Origin: Pseudomonas sp. ICMP22404
GTDB taxonomy: Bacteria; Pseudomonadota; Gammaproteobacteria; Pseudomonadales; Pseudomonadaceae
DNA length: 64,000 nucleotides
Direction: 5' to 3'
Assembly (NCBI RefSeq): GCF_006227205.1
Contig: NZ_VCNG01000014.1
Span: forward strand, 88,946 to 152,945
Shown: in pieces, positions 1 through 8,585 of the stretch
How the letters are laid out: each line of letters begins with the position of its first letter
Position numbering within the stretch: the stretch's first letter is position 1
Made by a program: the position numbers and the translations under genes
The notes under the pieces: generated by a model
What the model was told of the DNA's origin: nothing
The model's database searches: none
What the model saw: the letters and a program-made list of their open reading frames with translations, nothing else

Positions 1-782
1 CGGGTCAGGCCCTTGGCCTTGGCGGTGACCACGTACTGCTTGTTGATCTCATCGAGGAAGCTGTTCTTGGTCAGCAGGGTCATGGTGGCGAAATTGCCGA
101 TCACCAGGGCGGTCACTGGCAAGGCCAGGTGCCAGAAATAGTCGAGGATCTTGCCCCCCCAGCTCAATTGATCGAAATTGTTCGAGGTCAGCCCGCGCAA
201 CGGGAACCAGTCGAAATAGCTGCCGCCGGCGAACACCACGATCAGCAGGATGGCAAACAGAAATGACGGAATTGCATAGCCGATGATGATCGCCGAGCTG
301 GTCCACACGTCAAAATGGCTGCCATGGCGCGTGGCCTTGGCGATCCCCAGGGGGATGGACACCAGGTACATGATCAACGTGCTCCACAACCCGAGGGAGA
401 TGGACACCGGCATCTTTTCCTTGATCAGGTCGATGACCTTGGCGTCGCGGAAGAAACTGTCGCCGAAATCCAGGTGGGCGTAGTTCTTGATCATGATCCA
501 CAGGCGTTCGGGCGCCGACTTGTCGAAGCCGTACATGCGCTCGATTTCCTTGACCAGCGCCGGGTCCAGGCCCTGGGCGCCGCGATAGGAAGAACCGGCC
601 ACCGACACTTCCGCGCCGCCACCGGCGATGCGGCTGGTGGCGCCTTCGAAGCCTTCGAGCTTGGCGATCATCTGCTCCACCGGCCCGCCGGGCGCGGCCT
701 GGATGATGACGAAGTTGATCAGCAGAATGCCGAACAGCGTTGGGATAATCAGCAGCAGCCGCCTGAAAATATAAGCCAGCAT
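1..782 (-). CDS. nppB: ABC transporter inner-membrane permease, YejB/NppB type (partial, C-terminus off window)
   Basis: Permease subunit of a peptide-type ABC importer in the inner membrane. The first 260 residues are visible. They begin with a hydrophobic helix (MLAYIFRRLLLIIPTLFG), then a periplasmic stretch, then several membrane segments of the binding-protein-dependent permease fold. The C-terminal part lies beyond base 1. The ATG at 782 is only four bases beyond the stop of the upstream binding-protein gene, so the genes form one operon. Sequence and context fit YejB of E. coli (microcin C uptake) and NppB of P. aeruginosa (uptake of peptidyl nucleoside antibiotics). The natural substrate is probably an oligopeptide. 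The symbol is assigned by family and order, not by a search. Confidence 0.88.
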   Translation of the reverse strand, partial: MLAYIFRRLLLIIPTLFGILLINFVIIQAAPGGPVEQMIAKLEGFEGATSRIAGGGAEVSVAGSSYRGAQGLDPALVKEIERMYGFDKSAPERLWIMIKNYAHLDFGDSFFRDAKVIDLIKEKMPVSISLGLWSTLIMYLVSIPLGIAKATRHGSHFDVWTSSAIIIGYAIPSFLFAILLIVVFAGGSYFDWFPLRGLTSNNFDQLSWGGKILDYFWHLALPVTALVIGNFATMTLLTKNSFLDEINKQYVVTAKAKGLT

Positions 783-786
783 CGGG

Positions 787-2640
787 TTACTCCACGCTCG
801 CCGGGGCAGCGTTGTTCTGTTGTTCGATCACTTGCTTTACTTCATCGGCAGGCTTGGTGTCCGGCTTGACCCACCAGGTGGTCGTGCCGATGTCATAGGT
901 CGGCGTGACTTTCGGGTGGCCGATGTGATTCCAGTAGGCTACGCGCCAGGTTTTGATGTGCCAGTTGGGAATCACGTAGTAACCCCATTGCAGCACGCGA
1001 TCCAGGGCCCGGGCGTGGGCGACCAGGCTCTTGCGCGAATCGGCGTTGATCAGTTGCTCCACCAACTGGTCGACGGCCGGATCCTTCAAGCCCATGGTGT
1101 TGCGGCTGCCGGGCTTGTCGGCAGCGGCCGACATCCAGAACTCGCGCTGTTCGTTACCCGGCGAGCTGGACTGCGGGAAGCTGCCCACCACCAGGTCGAA
1201 ATCCCGGGAGCGCACGCGGTTGATGTACTGGGACACATCGACTCGGCGGATCACCAGCTCGATGCCCAGGTCGCTCAGGTTGCGCTTGAACGGCAGCAGT
1301 ATCCGTTCGAACTCGGTCTGGGCCAGCAGGAACTCCAGCACCACCGGTTTGCCCTGGGCATCGACCATCTTGTCGTCGACGATGCGCCAGCCGGCTTCCT
1401 GCAACAATTGATAGGCCTGGCGCTGGTGGTCGCGGATCATGCCGCTGCCATCGCATATCGAGGGCTGGAACGCTTCGGTGAAGACCTGTTCGGGAATCTT
1501 GCCGCGCAGGGGTTCGAGGATCTTCAGTTCGTCCTCGCCGGGCAGGCCGGTGGCAGCCATTTCCGAGTTTTCGAAATAGCTGCGGGTGCGGGCATAGGCA
1601 CCGTTGAACAGCTGTTTATTGGTCCATTCGAAGTCCAGCAGCAGGCTCAGGGCCTTGCGCACCCGCACGTCCTGGAACACCGGGCGGCGGAGGTTGTAGA
1701 CAAAACCCTGCATGCCGGTGGGGTTGCCGTTGGGAATCTGCTCCTTGATCAGCCGCCCTTCGGTGACGGCCGGGATGTTGTAGGCGTTGGCCCAGTTCTT
1801 GGCGGTCATTTCCAGCCAGAAATCGAACTGCCCGGCTTTCAGGGCCTCGACCGCGACGGTATTGTCGCGGTAGTAGTCGGTGGTCAGCACATCGAAATTG
1901 TAGAAGCCGCTATTGACCGGCAGGTCCTTGCCCCAATAGTCCTTGACCCGTTCATAGCGGACCGAGCGCCCGGCTTTCACCTCGGTGACCCGGTAGGGAC
2001 CGCTGCCCAGGGGGATCTCCAGGTTGCCCTTGTTGAAGTCGCGATCCGCCCACCAATGCTTGGGCAAAACCGGCAGTTGGCCGAGGATCAGCGGCAGCTC
2101 ACGGTTATTCGTGTGCTTGAACTTGAACAGCACCTTGAGCGGGTCTTCGGCGATGACTTCGGCGACGTCGTTGTAATAGCCGCGGAACATCGGCGCGCCG
2201 TCCTTGGTCAGGGTCTGGAAGCTGAAGACCACGTCCTCGGCGCGTACCGGATGGCCGTCGTTGAAATGGGCTTCGGGGCGCAGGTAGAAGCGCACCCAGG
2301 CATTGTCCGGGGCTTTCTCGATCTTTTCGGCGATCAGGCCGTACTCGGTGAAGGGTTCGTCGAGGCCTTGCTTGGCCAGGGTGTCGTAGATCAGGCCGAT
2401 GTCATCCGCCGGCACGCCTTTGCTGATGAACGGGTTGAGGCTGTCGAACCCGCCAAAGCCACCCTGGCGGAATATCCCGCCCTTGGGCGCGTCCGGGTTC
2501 ACATAGTCGAAATGCTTGAAGTCGGCCGGGTATTTCGGCGGCTCGTTGTACAAGGTCACGGCGTGCTGCGGCGCGGCACAGGCCAGCCCGGCGAAAAGCA
2601 GGCCGCCGGCCTGCAGGAGCAGGGCGCGTAAAGGCTTCAT
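787..2640 (-). CDS. nppA2: Periplasmic peptide-binding protein (SBP_bac_5), second of two tandem copies
   Basis: Extracellular solute-binding protein of the peptide/nickel family, 617 residues, serving the NppB-type permease. The start MKPLRALLL at 2640 gives a clean signal peptide (hydrophobic core ending in GLACA-AP); an in-frame ATG ten codons upstream would lie inside the neighbouring gene and spoil the signal. The mature protein starts with the HAVTLYNEPPKYPADFKHFD-type region and contains the family stretch around FDSLNPF. The gene overlaps nppA1 by four bases (ATGA) and precedes nppB by four bases, so it is translationally coupled. It is clearly related to its upstream neighbour (shared KNWAN, LGSGPYR and FDFEWTN-like blocks), indicating an old tandem duplication. 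P. aeruginosa Npp also has two binding proteins. Confidence 0.9.
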   Translation of the reverse strand: MKPLRALLLQAGGLLFAGLACAAPQHAVTLYNEPPKYPADFKHFDYVNPDAPKGGIFRQGGFGGFDSLNPFISKGVPADDIGLIYDTLAKQGLDEPFTEYGLIAEKIEKAPDNAWVRFYLRPEAHFNDGHPVRAEDVVFSFQTLTKDGAPMFRGYYNDVAEVIAEDPLKVLFKFKHTNNRELPLILGQLPVLPKHWWADRDFNKGNLEIPLGSGPYRVTEVKAGRSVRYERVKDYWGKDLPVNSGFYNFDVLTTDYYRDNTVAVEALKAGQFDFWLEMTAKNWANAYNIPAVTEGRLIKEQIPNGNPTGMQGFVYNLRRPVFQDVRVRKALSLLLDFEWTNKQLFNGAYARTRSYFENSEMAATGLPGEDELKILEPLRGKIPEQVFTEAFQPSICDGSGMIRDHQRQAYQLLQEAGWRIVDDKMVDAQGKPVVLEFLLAQTEFERILLPFKRNLSDLGIELVIRRVDVSQYINRVRSRDFDLVVGSFPQSSSPGNEQREFWMSAAADKPGSRNTMGLKDPAVDQLVEQLINADSRKSLVAHARALDRVLQWGYYVIPNWHIKTWRVAYWNHIGHPKVTPTYDIGTTTWWVKPDTKPADEVKQVIEQQNNAAPASVE

Positions 2641-4469
2641 TGATCTTTCTCCGAAGATTTCAGCCACCACGCGCTCAGACCCAGGGTGTAGGGCGGCGTG
2701 GTGACAAAGGCGAACCGGTTACGGTAGGCCAGGCGATGATAATTCAGATACCAGTTGGGAATGCAGTAGTGTTGCCACAACAGCACACGGTCGAGGGCTT
2801 TGCCGGCGGCGACCTGTTCGTCGCGGGTCTGGGCGGCGAGCAGCTTTTCCAGCAGGTGGTCGACCACGGGGTTGGCGATCCCTGCGTAGTTCTTGCTGCC
2901 CTTGACCCCGACCTGGCTGGAGTGGAAGTACTGCCACTGCTCCAGACCCGGGCTGAGCGTCTGGTTCAGGGTCAGCAGGACCATGTCGAAGTCGAATTGG
3001 TCCAGGCGCTGTTTGTACTGGGCACGATCCACCGTGCGCAGGCGGGCCTGGATGCCGATGCTGGTGAGGTTCTCGATGTAGGGCTGCAGGATGCGCTCCA
3101 GGTTCGGGTTCACCAGCAGGATCTCGAAGCTCAGGGGCTTGCTGTCGGCGTTCAACAGGCGCTGGCCGTTGAGGGTCCATCCGGCCTCCTTCAGCAAGCC
3201 GAGGGCCCTGCGCAGGGTTTCCCGGGGAATGCCGCGGCCGTCGGTATGGGGCAGGCTGAAGGGCTCGGTGAACAGCCGCGGCGGCAATTGTTCACGGTAC
3301 GGCTTGAGCAACAGCCATTCGTGCCCCACCGGCAGGCCGCTGGCGGAGAATTCGCTGTTGGGGTAGTAACTGAGGGTGCGCTTGTAGGCGTTGCTGAACA
3401 GCGTGCGGTTGGTCCATTCGAAGTCGAACATCAACCCCAGGGCTTCACGCACCTTGACCTCGGCAAACGTGCTGCGCCGGGTGTTCATGAACAGACCCTG
3501 GGTCTGGGTCGGGATCTGGTGGGGAATCTGCGCCTTGATCACATCGCCGCGGTTGACCGCCGGAAAGTCGTAGCCGTTGGCCCAGTTCTTGGCCTGGTGC
3601 TCGATGTAGATGTCGAACTCGCCTGCCTTGAAGGCTTCGAAGGCCACGTCGCTATCGCGGTAGAACTCCACCTCCATCCGGTCGAAGTTGTACTTGCCGC
3701 GATTGACCGGCAGGTCATTGCCCCAGTAATCCTTGACCCGCTCGAACACCAGTTGGCGCCCAGGCTGCACCTTGGTGATGCGGTAGGGGCCGCTGCCCAG
3801 GGGCGGCTCGAACGTGGTGGCCTTGAAGTCGCGGTTCTCCCAGTAATGCTGGGGTAGCACCGGTAGCTCGCCCAGGCGCAGGATCAACAAGGGATTGCCT
3901 GCGCGCTTGAAGACAAAACGGATTTTCAGCGGATTTAGGATATCGACCCGCAGCACTTCCTGCAGGCTGGTGCGGTATTGCGGGTGGCCCTCCTTGAGCA
4001 GCGTCCGGTAGGAGAACGCCACATCATAGGCGGTGATCGGCACGCCATCGTGAAACCGCGCCTCGGGCCGCAGGTTGAAGACCACCCAGCTACGGTTTTC
4101 GTTGTATTCCACACTCTGGGCGATCAGCCCATAGCTCGACGTGGGCTCATCGCCGGAGGGCGCGTACTGGCCCGTGCCGACCATCAGCGGCTCGTTCAGC
4201 TCGTTGATGCCGTATTGCAGGAAATTGGGCGTGGAGACCGGACTGCTGCCCTTGAAGGTGTAGGGGTTGAGCGTATCGAAGGTGCCGAACGCCATGACCC
4301 GCAAGGTACCGCCCTTGGGCGCTTGTGGATTGACCCAGTCGAAGTGGGTGAATCTGGCCGGGTACTTGAGCGTGCCGAATTGTGCGTAGCCATGGCTTTC
4401 GCTGATGGTTGCGCTGGCGGGGAAGCTCAGGGCCAGGCTGATCAGGAGCAGGAGGAGGGGACGTATCAA
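2637..4469 (-). CDS. nppA1: Periplasmic peptide-binding protein (SBP_bac_5), first of two tandem copies
   Basis: Extracellular solute-binding protein, 610 residues, with a typical signal peptide (MIRPLLLLLISLALSFPASA). The mature part begins ESHGYAQFGTLKYPARFTHF and carries the same blocks as nppA2: FDTLNPYTFKG, NLRPEARFHDG, LGSGPYR, KNWANGYD. This is the first gene of the operon nppA1-nppA2-nppB. Transcription probably starts in the space between 4470 and the REP doublet. Two binding proteins sharing one permease suggest a wider substrate range. E. coli YejA is the best-known relative (microcin C); NppA1/A2 of P. aeruginosa is the closest system in organisation. Confidence 0.9.
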   Translation of the reverse strand: MIRPLLLLLISLALSFPASATISESHGYAQFGTLKYPARFTHFDWVNPQAPKGGTLRVMAFGTFDTLNPYTFKGSSPVSTPNFLQYGINELNEPLMVGTGQYAPSGDEPTSSYGLIAQSVEYNENRSWVVFNLRPEARFHDGVPITAYDVAFSYRTLLKEGHPQYRTSLQEVLRVDILNPLKIRFVFKRAGNPLLILRLGELPVLPQHYWENRDFKATTFEPPLGSGPYRITKVQPGRQLVFERVKDYWGNDLPVNRGKYNFDRMEVEFYRDSDVAFEAFKAGEFDIYIEHQAKNWANGYDFPAVNRGDVIKAQIPHQIPTQTQGLFMNTRRSTFAEVKVREALGLMFDFEWTNRTLFSNAYKRTLSYYPNSEFSASGLPVGHEWLLLKPYREQLPPRLFTEPFSLPHTDGRGIPRETLRRALGLLKEAGWTLNGQRLLNADSKPLSFEILLVNPNLERILQPYIENLTSIGIQARLRTVDRAQYKQRLDQFDFDMVLLTLNQTLSPGLEQWQYFHSSQVGVKGSKNYAGIANPVVDHLLEKLLAAQTRDEQVAAGKALDRVLLWQHYCIPNWYLNYHRLAYRNRFAFVTTPPYTLGLSAWWLKSSEKDQ

Positions 4470-4578
4470 GTCTGGTATCCGATCCAGGCGGCTATGGCTT
4501 TTATGGCCTGTACAGTAACAGCTTGTATCGGCAGGAAAAAGGCGGCCTGGGGTGAATGCCGGTCAGTTAAGCGGCAAA

Positions 4579-4672
4579 CCTGTGGGAGCGAAGCTTGCTC
4601 GCGATAGCGGGGCAGTCGACAACTGTGTCGGCTGGTGCACTGCTATCGCGAGCAAGCTTTGCTCCCACAGGG
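4579..4672. repeat. REP doublet (inverted pair)
   Basis: Two inverted copies of the Pseudomonas REP palindrome. The left arm reads TGTGGGAGCGAAGCTTGCTC and the right arm is its near-exact reverse complement, separated by about 40 bases of unique sequence. It sits between the 5' end of nppA1 and the 3' end of mltD. The form is that of a REPIN; such elements are mobilised by RAYT transposases encoded elsewhere. Confidence 0.9.
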
Positions 4673-4705
4673 CTTTGCTTCACAGGTCTGTGGGGTTCCC
4701 ACAGG

Positions 4706-6157
4706 TCAGTGCGGGGAATAGACCGTCAGCATCTGCCCAGGCTTGAGGGCCTTGCCCATGCGTGGGTTCCAGCGCTTGAGGTGTTGCATTTCGACATTGA
4801 AGCGCTTGGCTACCACGTACAGCGAGTCGCCCTGCTGGACCTTGTACTGGGTCTGCTGCTTCTTCTGGTCCTTGCTGTTGGCGGCTACCACGGTGTTGAC
4901 GCGCTTGCCGGTGGCCTTGGTCGCCTTGGCATCCTGCATCACCAGGGTCTGGCCAACCTTGAGCTTGTTGCCGCTGAGCTTGTTCCAGCGTTGCAGGTCC
5001 TTGGTCTGGACGTTGTTGGCCTTGGCGATCTGGGCCAGGTTGTCACCGCGCTTGACCCGGTAGCTGCGCCTGACTCCCCCCACTTCGCTGTCATCGGCGG
5101 TTTCGAAAACCGGTTTGAGCGAGCGCTGGCTGATCAGTTCTTCCGGGCGCATGGTCGACAGGCTGGCGGTCAGCAACTGGGCCTTGGAGGTGGGCACCAG
5201 AAGGTGCTGCGGGCCATCGATGGTGGTGCGCTGCTTGAAGGCCGGGTTGAGCTGGAACAGCTCGTCTTCGTCGATGTTGGCCACCGCCGCGACCTTGGAC
5301 AGGTCCATGCGCTGGTTGATCTCGACGACCTGGAAATAGGGCTCGTTGGCGATCGGGTTGAGGTTCACGCCATAGGCATCGGGGGCGAGCACCACCTGGG
5401 ACAGCGCCAGCAACTTGGGCACATAGGCCTGGGTCTCGGCGGGCAGCGGCAGGTTCCAGTAGTCGGTGGGCAGGCCGAGTTTTTCGTTGCGTTCGATGGC
5501 GCGGCTGACCGTGCCTTCGCCGGCGTTGTAGGCGGCCAGCGCCAGCAGCCAGTCACCGTTGAACATGTCGTGCAGGCGCGTCAGGTAATCCATGGCCGCC
5601 GTGGTGGAGGCGGTGATGTCGCGGCGGCCATCATAGAAGCGGGTCTGGCGCAGGTTGAAGTAACGCCCCGTGGACGGGATGAACTGCCACAGGCCCACGG
5701 CATTGGCCCGGGAATAGGCCATGGGGTTGTAGGCGCTTTCGATCACCGGCAGCAGCGCCAGCTCCAGCGGCATGTTGCGTTCTTCGAGGCGTTCGACGAT
5801 GTAGTGCATGTACAGGCTGCCGCGTTCACCGGCACCTTCGAGGAACGACGGGTTGCTGGCGAACCAAAGGCGCTGTTGCTCGATACGCGGGTTGACCCCA
5901 GCGGTCTCCTGCAACTGGAAGCCCTGGCGCATGCGTTCCCAGATGTCCTGGGGAACCTGGGGGCTGGGCTTCTCGCTGAGCCAGACCGGCTTCTGCTTGG
6001 CGCGGGCCGCCATGTTCTTCGGCTTGGCTGTGTCGTTCTGGGGCATCTGGCCCGTGCTCTGGCAGCCCGCCAGGATGGCGGACACAGCCACCGCGATGGC
6101 TTGAGCCAGGCGGGTCAATGTAGCTGACGGGACGGACCTACGTATGGATGACGACAT
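4706..6157 (-). CDS. mltD: Membrane-bound lytic murein transglycosylase D
   Basis: Outer-membrane lipoprotein of 483 residues that cleaves the MurNAc-GlcNAc bond of peptidoglycan with 1,6-anhydro ring formation. From the ATG at 6157 it has a basic N-terminus, a hydrophobic segment and a lipobox (ILAGC, Cys 32). The SLT domain covers about residues 105-225, with the catalytic Glu in VIESAYNP (Glu 140) followed by GLWQFIPSTG. Two clear LysM domains close the protein (about 360-405 and 435-483, each with the KxGDxL motif). A third degenerate LysM may lie just before them. An alternative TTG start eight codons upstream is less likely. It is followed by gloB's 3' end on the same strand, in the usual Pseudomonas order. 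Confidence 0.96.
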   Translation of the reverse strand: MSSSIRRSVPSATLTRLAQAIAVAVSAILAGCQSTGQMPQNDTAKPKNMAARAKQKPVWLSEKPSPQVPQDIWERMRQGFQLQETAGVNPRIEQQRLWFASNPSFLEGAGERGSLYMHYIVERLEERNMPLELALLPVIESAYNPMAYSRANAVGLWQFIPSTGRYFNLRQTRFYDGRRDITASTTAAMDYLTRLHDMFNGDWLLALAAYNAGEGTVSRAIERNEKLGLPTDYWNLPLPAETQAYVPKLLALSQVVLAPDAYGVNLNPIANEPYFQVVEINQRMDLSKVAAVANIDEDELFQLNPAFKQRTTIDGPQHLLVPTSKAQLLTASLSTMRPEELISQRSLKPVFETADDSEVGGVRRSYRVKRGDNLAQIAKANNVQTKDLQRWNKLSGNKLKVGQTLVMQDAKATKATGKRVNTVVAANSKDQKKQQTQYKVQQGDSLYVVAKRFNVEMQHLKRWNPRMGKALKPGQMLTVYSPH

Positions 6158-6256
6158 TGGCTGGAAGTAAGTTCCGGGCAAAAATGTCGGCCGATTCTAG
6201 AAAGCGCACCCCAACAGGTCAACCATTCAGAATTTTTGTATCAGTCGATGGGGGCC

Positions 6257-7024
6257 TTAGAACTTATCTTTCCAAGCCCTCAAGGCCGCAAAAACCTCAC
6301 TCGGCGTCCCGTTTCGCTGGCCGTTCCGTTCGTCTGCTTTTTGTTTAACGGATGTTTCAGCGGTGCGCAGGAACGGATTGGTGAGTTTTTCCAGGGCCAG
6401 GGTCGAGGGCAGGGTCATGATGCCCTCGCTGCGTTGCCGGCCGACTTTTTCCAGGCGGGCGGCGATGTCCGGGTTGCCCGGCTCCACCGCCGCGGCGAAC
6501 TTCAGGTTGCTGAGGGTGTACTCATGGGTGCAGTAGACCAGCGTATCGTCCGGCAGGGCGGCGAGGCGGCCGAGGGAGTGGTGCATCTGTTCCGGCGTGC
6601 CTTCGAAGAGCCGTCCGCAACCGGCGGCGAACAGGGTGTCGCCGCAGAACAACAAGCCATGGTGGTAATAGGCGATATGCCCCAATGTATGGCCGGGCAC
6701 GGCGTAGACAGCGAAGTCCAGGCCGAGCACTTCGATCTGGTCGTTGTCCTTGAGGGCCACGTCCCGCGCCGGGATGTTCTCGCTGGCGGGGCCGTGCACG
6801 GTGGCGTTCGTCGCATTTTTCAGCGCCTGGACGCCGCCGACATGATCATGGTGATGGTGAGTGATCAAAATGTCGCTCAGGACCCAGTCCGGATGGGCAT
6901 CGAGCCAGGCCTGGACCGGCGCGGCGTCACCGGGATCGACCACGGCGCAGCGGCGGCTGGAGTGATCCTGTAACAACCAGATGTAGTTATCGGTGAAGGC
7001 GGGCAGGGCACTGATCTGTATCAT
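6257..7024 (-). CDS. gloB: Hydroxyacylglutathione hydrolase (glyoxalase II)
   Basis: Metallo-beta-lactamase-fold enzyme of 255 residues that hydrolyses S-lactoylglutathione to D-lactate and glutathione, the second step of methylglyoxal detoxification in the cytoplasm. The start MIQISALPAFTDNY at 7024 is the family's normal N-terminus. The dinuclear metal motif THHHHDHVGG is at residues 55-64, with further metal ligands in VPGHTLGH and FCGDTLF. The C-terminal substrate-binding region is present (CTHEYTLSNL ... PFLR). It is divergent from the methyltransferase gene starting at 7090; the 65-base gap must hold both promoters. Confidence 0.97.
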   Translation of the reverse strand: MIQISALPAFTDNYIWLLQDHSSRRCAVVDPGDAAPVQAWLDAHPDWVLSDILITHHHHDHVGGVQALKNATNATVHGPASENIPARDVALKDNDQIEVLGLDFAVYAVPGHTLGHIAYYHHGLLFCGDTLFAAGCGRLFEGTPEQMHHSLGRLAALPDDTLVYCTHEYTLSNLKFAAAVEPGNPDIAARLEKVGRQRSEGIMTLPSTLALEKLTNPFLRTAETSVKQKADERNGQRNGTPSEVFAALRAWKDKF

Positions 7025-7089
7025 CGCGGAATTCGCCAAGCGGAAAACAAAGGCGCATCTTAGAACTTCCTGACGCGTTGGAGAATGCA

Positions 7090-7848
7090 ATGACTGACGA
7101 AGCGTTCGCTCAGGCTGATCCCGACTGGCTGGCGTTGATCAGCGCAGCCCGTGAATGGCTGTCCGGCCCCGTCGGGCAATTTTTGCTGGAAGAGGAACGG
7201 CGCATGCTCGAAGACGAGCTGGGTCGCTTCTTCGGCGGTTACCTGGTGCATTACGGTCCGTCGGCGCAGACGCCGCCATCGGCACCGCAGGTCCAGCGCA
7301 ATGTGCGCCTGGGCGCGCCACTGCCCGGGGTGGAGATCGTCTGCGAGGAGCAGGCCTGGCCGCTGAGCGAGCACGCCGCCGATGTGGTGGTGATGCAACA
7401 CGGCCTGGATTTCTGCCTGTCCCCCCACGGCCTGCTGCGTGAAGCCGCCAGCAGCGTGCGTCCGGGCGGACATCTGTTGATCATCGGCCTCAACCCCTGG
7501 AGCAGTTGGGGGCTGCGTCATGTCTTCGCCCATGATGGCTTGCGCCAGGCCCGTTGCATCTCGGCATCGAGGGTGGGCGACTGGCTCAACCTGCTGGGCT
7601 TCGCGCTGGAGAAACGCCGCTTCGGGTGCTATCGTCCGCCGCTTGCGTCGCCCAAGTGGCAAGCCCGCCTGGCCGGGTGGGAGCGCAGGGCCGGCGACTG
7701 GCAACTGTCCGGTGGCGGCTTCTATCTGCTGGTGGCGCGCAAGATCGCAGTCGGGCTGCGCCCGGTGCGCCAGGTCCGGCGCGAGCCGATGGGCAAGCTG
7801 ATTCCCTTGCCGATGGCCAAGGTCAATCGTCGCCATATCGAGCCATAA
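7090..7848 (+). CDS. Class I SAM-dependent methyltransferase (unknown substrate)
   Basis: 252-residue protein with a Rossmann-type methyltransferase core: ADVVVMQHGLDF followed by LLREAASSVRPGGHLLIIGLNPWSSWGLR matches motifs of the type-11 family. The start ATG at 7090 is preceded by GGAG at 7080-7083; an in-frame TTG at 7078 overlaps that ribosome site and is rejected. The N-terminal 90 residues are poor in recognisable motifs and the classical glycine-rich motif I is weak. The gene lies between gloB and rnhA, as commonly found in Pseudomonas. The substrate cannot be told from the sequence. Confidence 0.85.
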   Translation: MTDEAFAQADPDWLALISAAREWLSGPVGQFLLEEERRMLEDELGRFFGGYLVHYGPSAQTPPSAPQVQRNVRLGAPLPGVEIVCEEQAWPLSEHAADVVVMQHGLDFCLSPHGLLREAASSVRPGGHLLIIGLNPWSSWGLRHVFAHDGLRQARCISASRVGDWLNLLGFALEKRRFGCYRPPLASPKWQARLAGWERRAGDWQLSGGGFYLLVARKIAVGLRPVRQVRREPMGKLIPLPMAKVNRRHIEP

Positions 7849-7859
7849 CCGTTTCTGAT

Positions 7860-7922
7860 GGCCTGCCCGGCATCGTCAACCTGGAGGTTGGCGGTCCCCG
7901 GCGGCAGGCCTTTGCATTTTTT
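7860..7922 (+). terminator. Probable terminator after the methyltransferase gene
   Basis: The perfect 8-base arms GGCCTGCC (7860-7867) and GGCAGGCC (7903-7910) are followed by a T-rich run (TTTGCATTTTTT). The loop is long (35 bases) but contains internal complementarity. The hairpin sits directly after the methyltransferase stop and before rnhA. Confidence 0.55.
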
Positions 7923-7936
7923 CTGGATGGATGGGC

Positions 7937-8389
7937 ATGAGCGATAGCGTAGAACTCTTCACTGACGGTGCCTGCAAGGGCAACCCCGGCCCGGGCGGCT
8001 GGGGCGCGCTGTTGGTCTTCAAGGGCGTGGAGAAGGAACTCTGGGGAGGCGAAGCCAATACCACCAACAATCGCATGGAGCTGATGGGCGCCATCCGCGG
8101 CCTGGAAGAACTCAAGCGCCCCTGCGATGTACTGCTGGTGACCGACTCGCAATATGTGATGAAAGGCATCAACGAGTGGATGGCCAACTGGAAGAAGCGC
8201 GGCTGGAAGACGGCCGCGAAGGAACCGGTGAAGAATGCCGACCTCTGGAAGCTCCTGGACGAGCAGGTCAGCCGCCATAACGTGACCTGGAAGTGGGTTC
8301 GCGGGCACATAGGCCACCACGGCAACGAACGGGCCGACCAGTTGGCCAACCGTGGGGTGGATGAGGTGCGGGGTTACAAGCAGGCTTGA
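7937..8389 (+). CDS. rnhA: Ribonuclease HI
   Basis: Cytoplasmic nuclease of 150 residues that degrades RNA in RNA:DNA hybrids, removing primers and R-loops. All four acidic catalytic positions are visible in context: FTDGACKGNPGPGGWG (Asp), NNRMELMG (Glu), TDSQYVMKG (Asp) and GNERADQLAN (Asp). Length equals the family norm. The start is taken as ATG 7937 (MSDSVELF); an ATG two codons upstream is possible. It is adjacent to dnaQ, the classic rnhA-dnaQ pairing, although here both read in the same direction with a REP doublet between them. Confidence 0.97.
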   Translation: MSDSVELFTDGACKGNPGPGGWGALLVFKGVEKELWGGEANTTNNRMELMGAIRGLEELKRPCDVLLVTDSQYVMKGINEWMANWKKRGWKTAAKEPVKNADLWKLLDEQVSRHNVTWKWVRGHIGHHGNERADQLANRGVDEVRGYKQA

Positions 8390-8421
8390 TGCTTCAGCGA
8401 AGCCCCCTGCGGGGAGGGGCT

Positions 8422-8508
8422 CCGTGGGAGCAAAGCTTGCTCGCGAAACAGACGCCTCTACTCCAAAGACCGCATCGACTGCATCGCGGGCAAGCGTTGC
8501 TCCCACAG
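8422..8508. repeat. REP doublet between rnhA and dnaQ
   Basis: An inverted pair of REP sequences: GTGGGAGCAAAGCTTGCTCG on the left and a diverged reverse complement (GGGCAAGCGTTGCTCCCAC) on the right, with about 35 bases between. The right copy has a few substitutions, so this doublet is older than most in the window. Confidence 0.85.
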
Positions 8509-8585
8509 CTCTGACTGCGGCAGTTTTCCTTGAGCGTGTTACCATCCCCGCCTTTGCAAGCACGCCCGTTGAGAGCTGAACACTG

